Positions 54,628 to 63,554 of a stretch of 64,000 nucleotides of DNA are shown here, in pieces. Made by a program: the position numbers and the translations under genes. Below the pieces are notes generated by a model. It saw only the letters and a program-made list of their open reading frames with translations. It had not been told where the DNA came from and did not search any database. Each line of letters begins with the position of its first letter. Within the stretch, counting starts at the first letter, position 1. Source of the stretch: CAUZWH01 sp965224275 (GTDB taxonomy: Bacteria > Pseudomonadota > Alphaproteobacteria > SHVV01); the NCBI GenBank assembly GCA_965224275.1, contig CBDCYR010000005.1, positions 248,001 through 312,000 on the forward strand. Reading direction: 5' to 3'.

Positions 54628-56909
54628 CCGCTTATTTCGGCTGCTTTGCGGCGACCGCTTAACTGATCAAGGATATCGAGCGCCGCCACCTGGACGTTTG
54701 TGCCCGGGCCATAGATTCCGGCCACCCCAACACCGTGGAGAAAGTCATAATCTTGCGGCGGAACCACGCCGCCGCAGACCACCAGGATGTCGCCGGCGCC
54801 CTGCTCGCGCAGCGCCTCGATCAACTGCGGCACGAGCGTCTTATGTCCCGCCGCCTGACTCGAAACGCCGACGATATGCACGTCGTTTTCGATCGCCTCG
54901 AGCGCCGCTTCGCCGGGGGTCTGAAATAGCGGCCCGATATCGACGTCGAAGCCGATATCGGCAAACGCTGAGGCGATGATTTTGGCGCCGCGATCGTGAC
55001 CGTCCTGGCCCAGCTTGCACACGAGAATGCGCGGCCGTCTGCCTTCACCGTCGGCGAAGCCGCGGATTGCGTCCTGAACTTTCTGAAAGCCTTCATCGTC
55101 GGCAAAGGCCCCGCCATAAATGCCGGTAACGCCTCGGGTTGCGGCGCGGTGACGACCGAACACGGCCTCCATTGCGTCGGAAACTTCGCCGACCGTAGCC
55201 CGCGCTCTGACCGCATCGATCGAGAGGGCGAGCAAGTTGGCGTCGCTGGCCGCGCCTTCTTTCAATTTATCTAGAGCCGCCCGGCAACCGGCCTCGTCGC
55301 GATCATTGCGCATTCGTTTCAACCGCTCGAGTTGTTGCTCGCGCACCCGCGTATTGTCGATGCTGAGGATATCGACGGCATCAATCTCGTCGGATTGGTA
55401 TTTGTTGACGCCAACGATCACTTCCGCGCCGCGATCGATCAGTGCCTGCCGCTTGGCGGCGCTTTCCTCGATGCGAAGCTTCGGCATGCCTTGTTCGACC
55501 GCCTTCGTCATACCGCCCAGGTCTTCCACCTCTTCGATCAGATCCCAGGCCGCGGTCGCCAGGCTGTGGGTGAGGTGTTCCACATAATAACTCCCCGCCA
55601 GGGGATCGACGACGTGACGGACGCCGGTTTCCTCAGCCAGAATCAGCTGTGTGTTGCGCGCAATTTTGGCTGAAAAGTCAGTCGGCAAAGCCATCGCCTC
55701 GTCGAACGCATTGGTGTGTAACGACTGCGTGCCGCCGAGAACCGCCGCCATCGCCTCATAAGCGGTGCGAACGACATTGTTGTAGGGATCTTGCTCAGTC
55801 AGGGAAACGCCGGACGTCTGGCAGTGCGTACGAAGCATCGCCGAACGTTCGTCCTTGGGGTCGAATTGCCTGACGATGCGGTCCCACAGCAAACGTGCGG
55901 CGCGAAGCTTGGCGACCTCCATGAAGAAGTTCATGCCGATGCCGAAAAAGAACGATAGCCGTGGCGCAAACGCATCGATGCCAAAACCACGATCGATTGC
56001 GGCGCGTACATATTCGAGGCCATCGGCGAGGGTGAATGCGAGTTCCTGTACCGCAGTCGCACCTGCCTCCTGCATGTGATAGCCGGAAATCGATACCGAG
56101 TTGAACTTGGGCATGTGCGCGGCCGAATAGGCGATGATATCGGCGACGATTCGCATGCTTGGGCCGGGCGGATAGATGTAGGTGTTGCGGACCATGAACT
56201 CCTTGAGAATGTCGTTCTGAATGGTTCCGGCGAGATCCGCCTGATCGACGCCCTGCTCTTCTGCTGCGACAATGTAACCGGCCAAAACCGGCAAGACCGC
56301 ACCGTTCATCGTCATCGACACGCTCATCTTGTCGAGCGGAATGCCGTCAAACAGGATCTTCATGTCCTCGACCGAATCGATCGCCACGCCGGCCTTGCCG
56401 ACATCGCCCACGACTCGTTCGTGATCGGAGTCGTATCCTCTATGGGTGGCGAGGTCGAACGCCACCGATAGGCCCATTTGTCCGGCGGCGATATTGCGAC
56501 GATAAAACGCGTTGGACTCCTCGGCGGTTGAGAAGCCGGCATATTGGCGGATCGTCCATGGCCGGCCGGCATACATCGTCGCCCGCGGGCCGCGCATGAA
56601 TGGCGAAATGCCAGGCAGCGAATTCAGCGGGAATCCCGTGGCCTCGATTTCATCAAGATCGGCCGCGGTGTAGATCGGTTTAACGTCGATCCCTTCGGGC
56701 GTTTGCCAAACCAGCTCCTGCGGACCGCGTCCTTTGAGTTCGCGACTTGCCGCAGTCTGCCAATCCGCGAGCGACGAAGACCCCTTGAACGAAGCCTTTT
56801 TAGACAACTTTTTTGGGGCTGAAGGCTTTGCCGCCAACTTGCGCACGGGCCGCTTCGCGGCGCCTCGCAAGGTCTTCGTTTTGGCTGTTTTCCTAGTGTT
56901 TCCAGGCAT
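54624..56909 (-). CDS. methylmalonyl-CoA mutase
   Basis: The B12-dependent mutase converts methylmalonyl-CoA and succinyl-CoA. The 761-residue protein has the catalytic domain (PWTIRQYAGFSTAEESNAFYRRN in part; SVAFDLATHRGYDSD), and a C-terminal B12 domain with the DxHxxG motif in GQDGHDRGAKIIA. The first 46 residues are an unusual Lys/Arg/Ala-rich extension before LADWQTAASREL. ATG 56909 is the start. MeaB is encoded on the same strand downstream. Confidence 0.96.
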   Translation of the reverse strand: MPGNTRKTAKTKTLRGAAKRPVRKLAAKPSAPKKLSKKASFKGSSSLADWQTAASRELKGRGPQELVWQTPEGIDVKPIYTAADLDEIEATGFPLNSLPGISPFMRGPRATMYAGRPWTIRQYAGFSTAEESNAFYRRNIAAGQMGLSVAFDLATHRGYDSDHERVVGDVGKAGVAIDSVEDMKILFDGIPLDKMSVSMTMNGAVLPVLAGYIVAAEEQGVDQADLAGTIQNDILKEFMVRNTYIYPPGPSMRIVADIIAYSAAHMPKFNSVSISGYHMQEAGATAVQELAFTLADGLEYVRAAIDRGFGIDAFAPRLSFFFGIGMNFFMEVAKLRAARLLWDRIVRQFDPKDERSAMLRTHCQTSGVSLTEQDPYNNVVRTAYEAMAAVLGGTQSLHTNAFDEAMALPTDFSAKIARNTQLILAEETGVRHVVDPLAGSYYVEHLTHSLATAAWDLIEEVEDLGGMTKAVEQGMPKLRIEESAAKRQALIDRGAEVIVGVNKYQSDEIDAVDILSIDNTRVREQQLERLKRMRNDRDEAGCRAALDKLKEGAASDANLLALSIDAVRARATVGEVSDAMEAVFGRHRAATRGVTGIYGGAFADDEGFQKVQDAIRGFADGEGRRPRILVCKLGQDGHDRGAKIIASAFADIGFDVDIGPLFQTPGEAALEAIENDVHIVGVSSQAAGHKTLVPQLIEALREQGAGDILVVCGGVVPPQDYDFLHGVGVAGIYGPGTNVQVAALDILDQLSGRRKAAEISG

Positions 56910-57082
56910 TTTTAGAGCCTCCGCGGCTGCCTGCAGTATGCTAAGCAGCCACTGGCAAGTCAAACGGCGGCGACGTTGCCGGAGGCTGGCGACGGCCGCG
57001 CAATCGTTGTGCTCCCAAGAATGTCGTAGGGGTACCATGCGTTTGATTTCTTTGGCTAAAATAGATGGGCTGGAGGACACTC

Positions 57083-57739
57083 ATGAAACTCAACGACGAT
57101 TTCAGCAAGCCGGTCGACAAGCCCTTCGCCGATGCTGTGTGGGTAGCCTCACCGCTGGCCGGGGTTGACCGTCACATGCTCGACCGCATTGGTGACGAAA
57201 AAGCGCGCGCGACCACCATCGTGCGCTATGCCCGGGACAGCCATTTTTCGACCCACACACATGATGAGGGCGAGGAATTTGTTGTCCTCGAGGGCACCTT
57301 CTCGGACTCGACCGGCGATTTTGGGCCGGGCGTTTATGTCCGTAATCCACCGGGTTCAGCGCACGCACCGTGGAGCGTAGGCGGCACCACAATCTTCGTG
57401 AAGCTCCGCCAGTTCGATCCCGCCGATAGCGCGCGTATCGTCATCGATCCCAGCACCGCCGACTGGATCAAGGCTAGCGCGCCCGGCGTGTCGACATTGC
57501 ACCTCCACGCATTCGCAGACGAGACCGTGTCGATGGCCCGCTTCGCGCCCGGGGCGGTCCTGCGAGATCAAATTTATGCCGGCGGACTTGAAATGCTGGT
57601 CATTGACGGTGAGATTGCGCTCGACGGAATTTCTCATCACCGGTGGGATTGGCTGCGCCGCCCGGCCGGCACCAAGCTCGACCTCGCAAGCAGCGACGGC
57701 GGCACCATCTACCTTAAGACCGGTCACCTCGCGGAATGA
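57083..57739 (+). CDS. cupin-domain protein, ChrR-like
   Basis: A 218-residue protein with two cupin-type halves: FSTHTHDEGEEFVVLEGTFSD (metal-site His-x-His and Glu) and a weaker second half (SMARFAPGAVLRDQIYAGGLEM, in part). It matches ChrR-type anti-sigma cupins, but there is no zinc-binding N-terminal anti-sigma domain and no sigma factor gene, so an enzyme or sensor role is open. ATG 57083 is chosen; the frame is open 18 bp further. It is divergent from the mutase. Confidence 0.8.
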   Translation: MKLNDDFSKPVDKPFADAVWVASPLAGVDRHMLDRIGDEKARATTIVRYARDSHFSTHTHDEGEEFVVLEGTFSDSTGDFGPGVYVRNPPGSAHAPWSVGGTTIFVKLRQFDPADSARIVIDPSTADWIKASAPGVSTLHLHAFADETVSMARFAPGAVLRDQIYAGGLEMLVIDGEIALDGISHHRWDWLRRPAGTKLDLASSDGGTIYLKTGHLAE

Positions 57740-57794
57740 GAAAAATTCGCAGCCGCCCTTGCAACATCGGCGCGAAGTCACAATAGTTTAAGCG

Positions 57795-60318
57795 ATGAGG
57801 AGCGTTGACCTCACGAGCTCCGGTGGGCGTATCGTCGCCGTTCTCGGGCCGACCAACACCGGCAAGACCCATCTCGCGGTCGAGCGCATGCTCGGCCACA
57901 ACAATGGCATCATCGGTCTGCCACTGCGGTTGCTGGCGCGCGAGATCTACGATCGCATTGCCGCCGCATGCGGGCGCAACCGTGTCGCGCTGGTCACCGG
58001 CGAAGAAAAAATCGTTCCTGCCAATGCGAGCTATGTCGTTTGTACGGTCGAGGCGATGCCTCTTGATCGCGATTTTGCGTTTGTTGCGGTCGACGAGATC
58101 CAGCTCGCGGCCGACCCCGAACGCGGCCACGTCTTTACCGACCGCCTCCTCAATGCGCGCGGCTACCAGGAAACCATGTTTCTTGGTTCGGAGACCATCC
58201 GGCCGCTAATCAAGAAGCTGGTACCGCGGGCCGAATTTGTCACCCGGCCACGCTTTTCCAAACTGACGTATGCCGGAACCAAAAAGCTCTCGCGTCTGCC
58301 ACCGCGCTCGGCCATCGTGGCGTTTACCGCCAGCGAGGTTTATGCCATTGCGGAGCTGGTGCGGCGTCACCGCGGCGGTACCGCCGTCGTCCTCGGCGCA
58401 TTAAGTCCGCGCAGCCGCAATGCCCAGGTCGCGCTGTTCGAGGATGGCGAAGTCGATTACATGGTTGCGACCGATGCGATCGGGATGGGACTTAATCTCA
58501 ACGTCGATCATGTCGCCTTTGCATCGCTGCGCAAATTCGATGGCTGGAGCACGCGACCGCTGCGACCCGCGGAACTCGGTCAAATCGCCGGTCGCGCCGG
58601 CCGGCATATGAACGCTGGCACGTTTGGCTGCACTGCCGACGCTGCCGCGCTCGAACCGGAAATCGCCGACGCCATCGAAAACCACCGATTTCCAAACCTG
58701 CGTAAGATATTTTGGCGCGAAAGCAATATCGACTTCGGCTCGCTCGATGCGTTGATTCGCTCTCTTGAGCGGCGCCCCGCGCGCCGCGAACTCGCCGCCG
58801 CTCCGATCAGCGAGGACCTTGCCGCGCTGCGCACGCTCGCCGTCGCGCCGGAGATTGCCGGTCACGCCAGCTCGCCGGCAGCGCTGCGTTTGCTATGGGA
58901 TGTCTGCCAGGTTCCGGACTACCGCAACCATGGCCGACGTACACACGCGCATGCTGTCGCAAATATTTCTGCATCTATTGAGCGACGAAGCTCGGATCCC
59001 AACCGATTGGTTGGCGGCACAAGTTGACCGCCTTGATCGAACCCACGGCGATATCGACGCCCTGGCAACCCGCATCGCCCATGTTCGAACCTGGACCTAC
59101 GTCTCTCATAAGTCGGACTGGATCGACGATGCGGCGCATTGGCAGGAACGGGCGCGGGCGATCGAAGATCGCCTTTCCGATGCGCTGCACGATCGTCTCA
59201 CCCAACGCTTCGTCGATCGCCGTACCTCAGCTCTCACCAAGCGGCTCAAAGACAGCAGCGAGCTTATCGCGGCGGTCGCCGAGGATGGCGATGTTTTGGT
59301 CGAAGGCCATAGCGTCGGCCGCATCGAAGGATTGAGATTCGTGCCTGAGAGCAGTGCGCGCGATGCCGACGGTCGTACCCTCCGAGCCGCGGCGGTTCGC
59401 GCGTTGGCCAACCCGATTGTCGCACGTGCCAACGCGCTGGCGGGCGACGCCGACACGGCGTTTGTGCTTTCTGGCGACGGCCACCTGAATTGGCACGGTG
59501 CACCCGTGGCCAGTCTGACGGCCGGCCAGGACGTACTGTCCCCGCGAATTGCGCTGCTACCAAACGATCTATTACACGGCGCAACCCGTGAACGCGTCCA
59601 AAGCCGCATCGAATCGTGGAAGGAACAATATCTCGCGCGTCACCTGGCGCCGCTTCGTGCGGTCAGGACAAGCGATCTCAGCCAAGCAGCGCGCGGCTTG
59701 GTTTATCAACTGGTCCAAAGCCTCGGATGCCTGGTGAACCGGAACGCCGGAACGCAACTCGCCGCCCTCAACGCCGAGGACAAAAAGCTTCTGAGAATAC
59801 GGGGTGTCCGCCTCGGGTCGCAGGCGATCTATCTGCCGGCGATGTTCAAACCGGCTCGTCGAAACCTGCTGGCGCGCTTGTGGAAGATCTACCACCCTGA
59901 AACCGACGTTGATATTCCCGACGCTGCGGCGGCGTCGGTGCCGGCAACATCGGGCGCCGAGGTCAAGCTGCTCACTGCACTCGGATTTGTGACCATCGGC
60001 CCGCGTGCCATCCGGATCGATCTTGCTGAACGCGTACGTCGCGATCTGTATCGCTTGGCCCGCCGCCGTGAGTCCGCAAAGCTCCACGAACTCATGGCCC
60101 TGGTCGGCTGCCCACGCGATGAATTCAGTGGCGTTCTCGCCGCGTTGGGCTTTAAAGCATTGGATACCGGCGAGACCGTCGTGATCGAAGCGCTGCCGCG
60201 CGAGCGTCGGCTGGGCCGAGCTCGGCGGCCGCGCAAACAGCAAACCGCGCCACCACCGAGCCCGGATTCTCCCTTTGCGGTGCTCGCTGATCTTCAGGTT
60301 AAGCCGATCCAATCGTGA
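57795..60318 (+). pseudogene. Suv3-like (superfamily 2) helicase, one frameshift
   Basis: Read as one gene of about 840 residues, it has AVLGPTNTGKTHLAVERML with Walker A, VVDEIQ-type VAVDEIQLAAD, and IAGRAGRHMNAGTFG, the Suv3 class signature. The frame breaks in VCQVPDYRN near 58925-58931; the rest (TMADVHTRMLSQIFLHLL, then PTDWLAAQVDRLDRTHGDIDALATRI in part) continues in another frame to 60318. One extra C in CAACCATGG explains the shift. The S4 gene overlaps the end by 4 bp, so translation coupling to the helicase would be lost. Confidence 0.85.
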
Positions 60319-60599
60319 CCGACGCTGTCGACGATACCCAACGCCTGGATAAGTGGTTGTGGTATGCCCGCTTCTTCAAAACCCGTACCCGCGCAACCGC
60401 GATCTGCCGCAAACGGCGGATTCGCGTTAACCGCGCGGTGATCACCAAACCGAACCATCTGTTGCGTGAAGGCGACGTTCTAACCTTTCCGCAGGCCTCC
60501 CGCATTCGCGTCGTGCGCGTGCTCAAGCTGGGCGAGCGCCGCGGTCCTGCGCCCGAGGCTCAAACCCTCTTCGAGGATCTTGAACCCGCAGCCGAATAG
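60315..60599 (+). CDS. S4-domain RNA-binding protein (Hsp15-like)
   Basis: A 94-residue S4-domain protein: QRLDKWLWYARFFKTRTRA followed by RVNRAVITKPNHLLREGDVL. Hsp15-type proteins rescue stalled ribosomal subunits with peptidyl-tRNA. GTG 60315 overlaps the helicase stop (GTGA). A half-copy of the palindrome motif (GGATTGAATCCACT) lies about 10 bp downstream of the stop. Confidence 0.9.
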   Translation: MTDAVDDTQRLDKWLWYARFFKTRTRATAICRKRRIRVNRAVITKPNHLLREGDVLTFPQASRIRVVRVLKLGERRGPAPEAQTLFEDLEPAAE

Positions 60600-60669
60600 A
60601 GTGTTTCGGGATTGAATCCACTCGCTGGCGGCCGTTGCCGGAGGCGCGGTGCTGTGATAGGCCACGCGA

Positions 60670-61152
60670 ATGATAGATCGCATTAAATCGCTGCTCTCGC
60701 GCGGCTCCCAAAGCGCCAGCGAAGCCAGTAAAGAGATCACGACCTACCCTGATCGACACCTCGCGCTTGCGGTCCTGATGGTCGAGGCCGCCTATATCGA
60801 TGGCTCATTCGATGAGGTTGAAAGGGCAACCATCAGCGGCCTCGCGCAGCGCAGCTTCGAACTCAATGAGACCGAAGTTGCGAGCCTGCTCAGCGCCGCG
60901 GAGGTGTTGCACCAGAGCGCTGTGGATCTCGTTCGTTTCACCCGCGTCGTGAAAGACTCGTTTACGCCGGAGGAACGAATTGAAGTTATTGAAATGATAT
61001 GGGAAGTGGTCTATGCGGACGGGCGTATCGATGACTTCGAGGCCAACCTGATGCGGCGTTTGGGTGGGCTTTTATATGTTCCTGATCGCGACCGCGGGGC
61101 GGCGCAAAAACGAGTTGCGGCGCGTCTTGCCAGTGATCGGGAGGATCACTAA
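60670..61152 (+). CDS. TerB family protein
   Basis: A 160-residue protein with two similar TerB-like helical halves: ALAVLMVEAAYIDGSFDEVERATI (in part) and ERIEVIEMIWEVVYADGRIDDFE, each with the acidic DGxxDxxE motif. TerB domains bind metal and occur in stress proteins; tellurite resistance itself is not implied. It lies between the S4 gene and fdxA in the same direction. Confidence 0.85.
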   Translation: MIDRIKSLLSRGSQSASEASKEITTYPDRHLALAVLMVEAAYIDGSFDEVERATISGLAQRSFELNETEVASLLSAAEVLHQSAVDLVRFTRVVKDSFTPEERIEVIEMIWEVVYADGRIDDFEANLMRRLGGLLYVPDRDRGAAQKRVAARLASDREDH

Positions 61153-61214
61153 GTTATGCGCCGAAAAGTTAGCGTCGAGTCGGCGGGCGAATCCGCCAGT
61201 TTGCGGAGATTTCG

Positions 61215-61553
61215 ATGACCTACATCGTCAATGAGAACTGTATCAAGTGTAAATACATGGATTGTATCGAGGTGTGCCCGGTAGATTGTTTTTACGAGGG
61301 CGAAAACATGCTCGTCATCCATCCCGATGAGTGCATCGATTGCGGTGTGTGCGAACCGGAGTGCCCGGTTGAAGCGATCGTCCCCGATACCGTCGGCGAC
61401 CAAGAGCGTTGGGTTGAGCAAAATCGTCAATATGCGGAGACTTGGCCCAATATCACGCGCAAGGGCACACCGCCGGCTGACGCCGACGAATGGGCCAATA
61501 TTGAGAAGAAATACGAAGAGCATTTCAGCGCTAATCCGGGCCAGGGCTCTTAG
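61215..61553 (+). CDS. fdxA: ferredoxin FdxA (7Fe type)
   Basis: A 112-residue ferredoxin with a [3Fe-4S] and a [4Fe-4S] site, seen as ENCIKCKYMDCIEVCPVDC and HPDECIDCGVCEPECPVEA, plus a C-terminal extension typical of alphaproteobacterial FdxA. It is an electron carrier. GGAG is 7 nt before ATG 61215. carD follows after a 360-bp structured leader. Confidence 0.96.
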   Translation: MTYIVNENCIKCKYMDCIEVCPVDCFYEGENMLVIHPDECIDCGVCEPECPVEAIVPDTVGDQERWVEQNRQYAETWPNITRKGTPPADADEWANIEKKYEEHFSANPGQGS

Positions 61554-61605
61554 CGACGTTCACGGTTGCCACGCAACCTTCTCCACAGTCACTAGGTGAA
61601 ATCCG

Positions 61606-61638
61606 CTACGGCGCCTAGGAATCCGCCGTAGTTTGTGG
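61606..61638 (+). terminator. hairpin after fdxA
   Basis: CTACGGCG (61606-61613) and CGCCGTAG (61624-61631) form a perfect 8-bp stem with a 10-nt loop, followed by TTTGTGG. It lies about 50 bp after the fdxA stop and could end that transcript; the T-run is short. Confidence 0.5.
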
Positions 61639-61701
61639 TAGAGTGCTCCTGCACGTCGGGGATACTTCGAATCGCGGTGAATACCCGATAGCGAAAGTAT
61701 A

Positions 61702-61753
61702 TGCCGCCGGTTGGGCGGCAAAATATTAGGCGCTCGCCGCCCGAGGGCGGCGA
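61702..61753 (+). promoter_or_regulatory. paired GC hairpins with alternative pairing, possible attenuator before carD
   Basis: Hairpin 1 pairs TGCCGCC (61702-61708) with GGCGGCA (61714-61720). Hairpin 2 pairs TCGCCGCCC (61734-61742) with GGGCGGCGA (61745-61753), followed by TTTATTTA. The 3' arm of hairpin 1 is complementary to the 5' arm of hairpin 2, so the two structures can exclude each other, as in an attenuator. The interval 61554-61913 holds no gene. Confidence 0.45.
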
Positions 61754-61828
61754 TTTATTTATGAATCGCAGTTATTTGAGTGTGCGCGCTCTGCGGAGCA
61801 TGCCTCACCAATGTTGGCGATCTTGGGA

Positions 61829-61854
61829 GAGACGGGTGAACCCGTCTCGTTTTC
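61829..61854 (+). terminator. terminator-like hairpin before carD
   Basis: GAGACGGG (61829-61836), a TGAA loop and CCCGTCTC (61841-61848) make a perfect 8-bp stem, followed by GTTTTCGC. It lies about 60 bp before the carD start, which would let it end a leader transcript or an unseen small RNA. Confidence 0.6.
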
Positions 61855-61913
61855 GCAAGTGAGGAAGCCCGAGCAGTGCCAGTGCTCTGCGATTGGGCTC
61901 AAGATAGGTAAAA

Positions 61914-62420
61914 ATGGCTAGAAAAAAGCGGACGAACAAGTTTGCGTCGAATGACTACGTCGTCTACCCGACCCATGGTGTTGGCAAGATTAGCGCCATC
62001 GAGCATGCCGAAATTGCTGGCATCAAAGCCAAGTTCTACGTCGTCGCGTTCGAGAAGGACAAGATGACGCTGCGTGTACCGCTCGACAAGGCGGATAACA
62101 CCGGAATGCGCAAGCTCAGTACGAAAGACGAAATGCAGCAGGCGCTGACGACCCTGAAAGGTCGGGCTCGCGTCAAACGCACGATGTGGAGCCGTCGCGC
62201 CCAGGAATATGAAGCGAAGATCAATTCTGGCAGCCCGGTTTCGATTGCCGAAGTGATCCGCGATCTTCATCGCAGCGCGGGCAAGCCGGATCAGTCCTAC
62301 AGTGAGCGTCAACTCTATGAGGCGGCGCTGGATCGCTTGGCGCGTGAGTTGGCGGCGGTCGAACGAATCGACGAGAACGCAGCAACCGAAAAGCTCGAGG
62401 ACGTGTTGCGGGCCGCCTGA
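61914..62420 (+). CDS. CarD family transcriptional regulator
   Basis: A 168-residue CarD/CdnL-type protein. It has the RNA polymerase-binding Tudor-like domain (SNDYVVYP-type start SNDYVVYPTHGVGKISAIE in part, VPLDKADNTGMRKLS) and the C-terminal helical DNA-contact domain with RAQEYEAKI and ERQLYEAALDRLARELA. These proteins stabilise open promoter complexes, mainly of rRNA genes. A strong terminator follows at 62464, so it is a unit apart from the next gene. Confidence 0.95.
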   Translation: MARKKRTNKFASNDYVVYPTHGVGKISAIEHAEIAGIKAKFYVVAFEKDKMTLRVPLDKADNTGMRKLSTKDEMQQALTTLKGRARVKRTMWSRRAQEYEAKINSGSPVSIAEVIRDLHRSAGKPDQSYSERQLYEAALDRLARELAAVERIDENAATEKLEDVLRAA

Positions 62421-62463
62421 GCGCCCACAAGAAGGCCGCAACAGGCCCAACGCGACAACAATC

Positions 62464-62497
62464 AAAGAGCCCGGGTGCGAACCCGGGCTCTTTTTCG
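62464..62497 (+). terminator. strong intrinsic terminator after carD
   Basis: AGAGCCCGGGT (62466-62476) pairs with ACCCGGGCTCT (62481-62491) around a GCGA loop; the stem extends by A-T pairs and runs into TTTTTC. This is a textbook intrinsic terminator for the plus strand. Confidence 0.92.
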
Positions 62498-62529
62498 TGT
62501 TTCACCCTTTTTCCTGGTTATTATGCGAC

Positions 62530-63330
62530 GTGGCCGATAACGACGAGAGATTTGCAGTCTTGACGCAAAGCCAACGCGTGTGGGCGATTGGCGCCATCCA
62601 CGCCGACGTGGATCGGCTTCAAGCGGTCCACGCCGAATTGGAAACCCGCTTCGAACTAGGCGATCGGCTGGTTTACCTCGGCAATTATCTCGGCGGCAGC
62701 GGCCGTGTCATCGATACGCTCGATGAACTGACCGCCTTTCGTCGGCGGCTGTTGGTGCCGGGGATGGAGGCCACCGATATCGTCTACCTGCGCGGCTCGC
62801 AGGAGGAGATGTGGCACAAGTTGCTGCAAATTCAGTTTGCCACCGGCCCCGGCGAAGTCCTGACATGGATGCTCGACCAGGGAATCGGTGCCACGTTATC
62901 CGCTTATGGCGGCGACCCGGAAGTTGGCCACATGCGATTTCGCGAGGGCGTCGTCGCCGCCACCCGCTGGACCGGCGACTTGCGCACCGCCATGCAAGCC
63001 CATCCTGGCCATGCCGATGTTCTCAACGATCTCAAGCGCGCCGCCTACACCGAAGGCGGTGAGTTGTTGTTCGTGCACGCCGGCATCGATCCGGGCCGCC
63101 CGCTCACCGAACAGGGCGACACCTTCTGGTGGGGCAGCGGCTACTTCGCCGATATGGACCAGCCTTTCGCGGGTTTCCGTCGCGTGGTGCGCGGTTTCGA
63201 CCGCCAGCAGCGCGGCGCCACGATGACCGACCACACCTCCTCGCTGGACGGTGGATGCGGATTTGGCGGCTCCCTGATCGCTGCATGTTTCACTCTCGAC
63301 GGCGAAAATTGTGATCGGATCGAAATCTAG
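62530..63330 (+). CDS. metallophosphoesterase-fold protein lacking the metal ligands
   Basis: The 266-residue protein aligns by eye with PrpE/ApaH-like phosphatases, but the metal-site motifs are changed: GDxH is GAIHA, the GDxxDRG equivalent is YLGNYLGGSG, GNHE is RGSQEE, and the GHTP equivalent is RGFDRQ. VHAG and the C-terminal SLDGGCGFGGSL are kept. It should therefore not bind two metals in the usual way and may be a pseudoenzyme. GTG 62530 is chosen, after the terminator; upstream frame is out of context. It lies between carD and rpoH. Confidence 0.8.
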   Translation: MADNDERFAVLTQSQRVWAIGAIHADVDRLQAVHAELETRFELGDRLVYLGNYLGGSGRVIDTLDELTAFRRRLLVPGMEATDIVYLRGSQEEMWHKLLQIQFATGPGEVLTWMLDQGIGATLSAYGGDPEVGHMRFREGVVAATRWTGDLRTAMQAHPGHADVLNDLKRAAYTEGGELLFVHAGIDPGRPLTEQGDTFWWGSGYFADMDQPFAGFRRVVRGFDRQQRGATMTDHTSSLDGGCGFGGSLIAACFTLDGENCDRIEI

Positions 63331-63391
63331 AGATCTTTTTTCTACAGTAACTTCAACAACTTATAGAAAATTCGACAACGCCTCTAAGGCC

Positions 63392-63423
63392 CTTGACGAG
63401 CGTTATATTCATACCGATATAAT
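63392..63423 (+). promoter_or_regulatory. promoter candidate for rpoH
   Basis: CTTGAC (63392-63397) is followed by CCGATAT (63414-63420, spacer 16 bp), close to the alphaproteobacterial sigma-32 pattern CTTGAC-17-CYTATNT; the sequence overlaps TATAAT (63418-63423), which could also serve sigma-70 with a long spacer. Overlapping control of rpoH is known in other alphaproteobacteria. Which sigma factor reads it cannot be told. Confidence 0.5.
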
Positions 63424-63487
63424 GCTTTGCATACGGTGCAATTAGGCGCCGTCGTGCCTGCGGCTATGATCGCCGCGCACGAGCTGC

Positions 63488-63529
63488 CCAAGTAGATCAA
63501 ATTGGCAACCAATTTGGGGACCGACTTGG
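63488..63529 (+). other. structured 5' leader of rpoH
   Basis: Between promoter and start, AAATTGG (63499-63505) pairs with CCAATTT (63509-63515) inside an outer stem CCAAGT (63488-63493) / ACTTGG (63524-63529). The structure ends 12 bp before the Shine-Dalgarno AGGAGG (63542-63547). An RNA fold near the start fits possible thermosensing, as for rpoH in enterics, but this is an inference. Confidence 0.45.
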
Positions 63530-63554
63530 ATACCGGGTGGCAGGAGGTGGGCTG

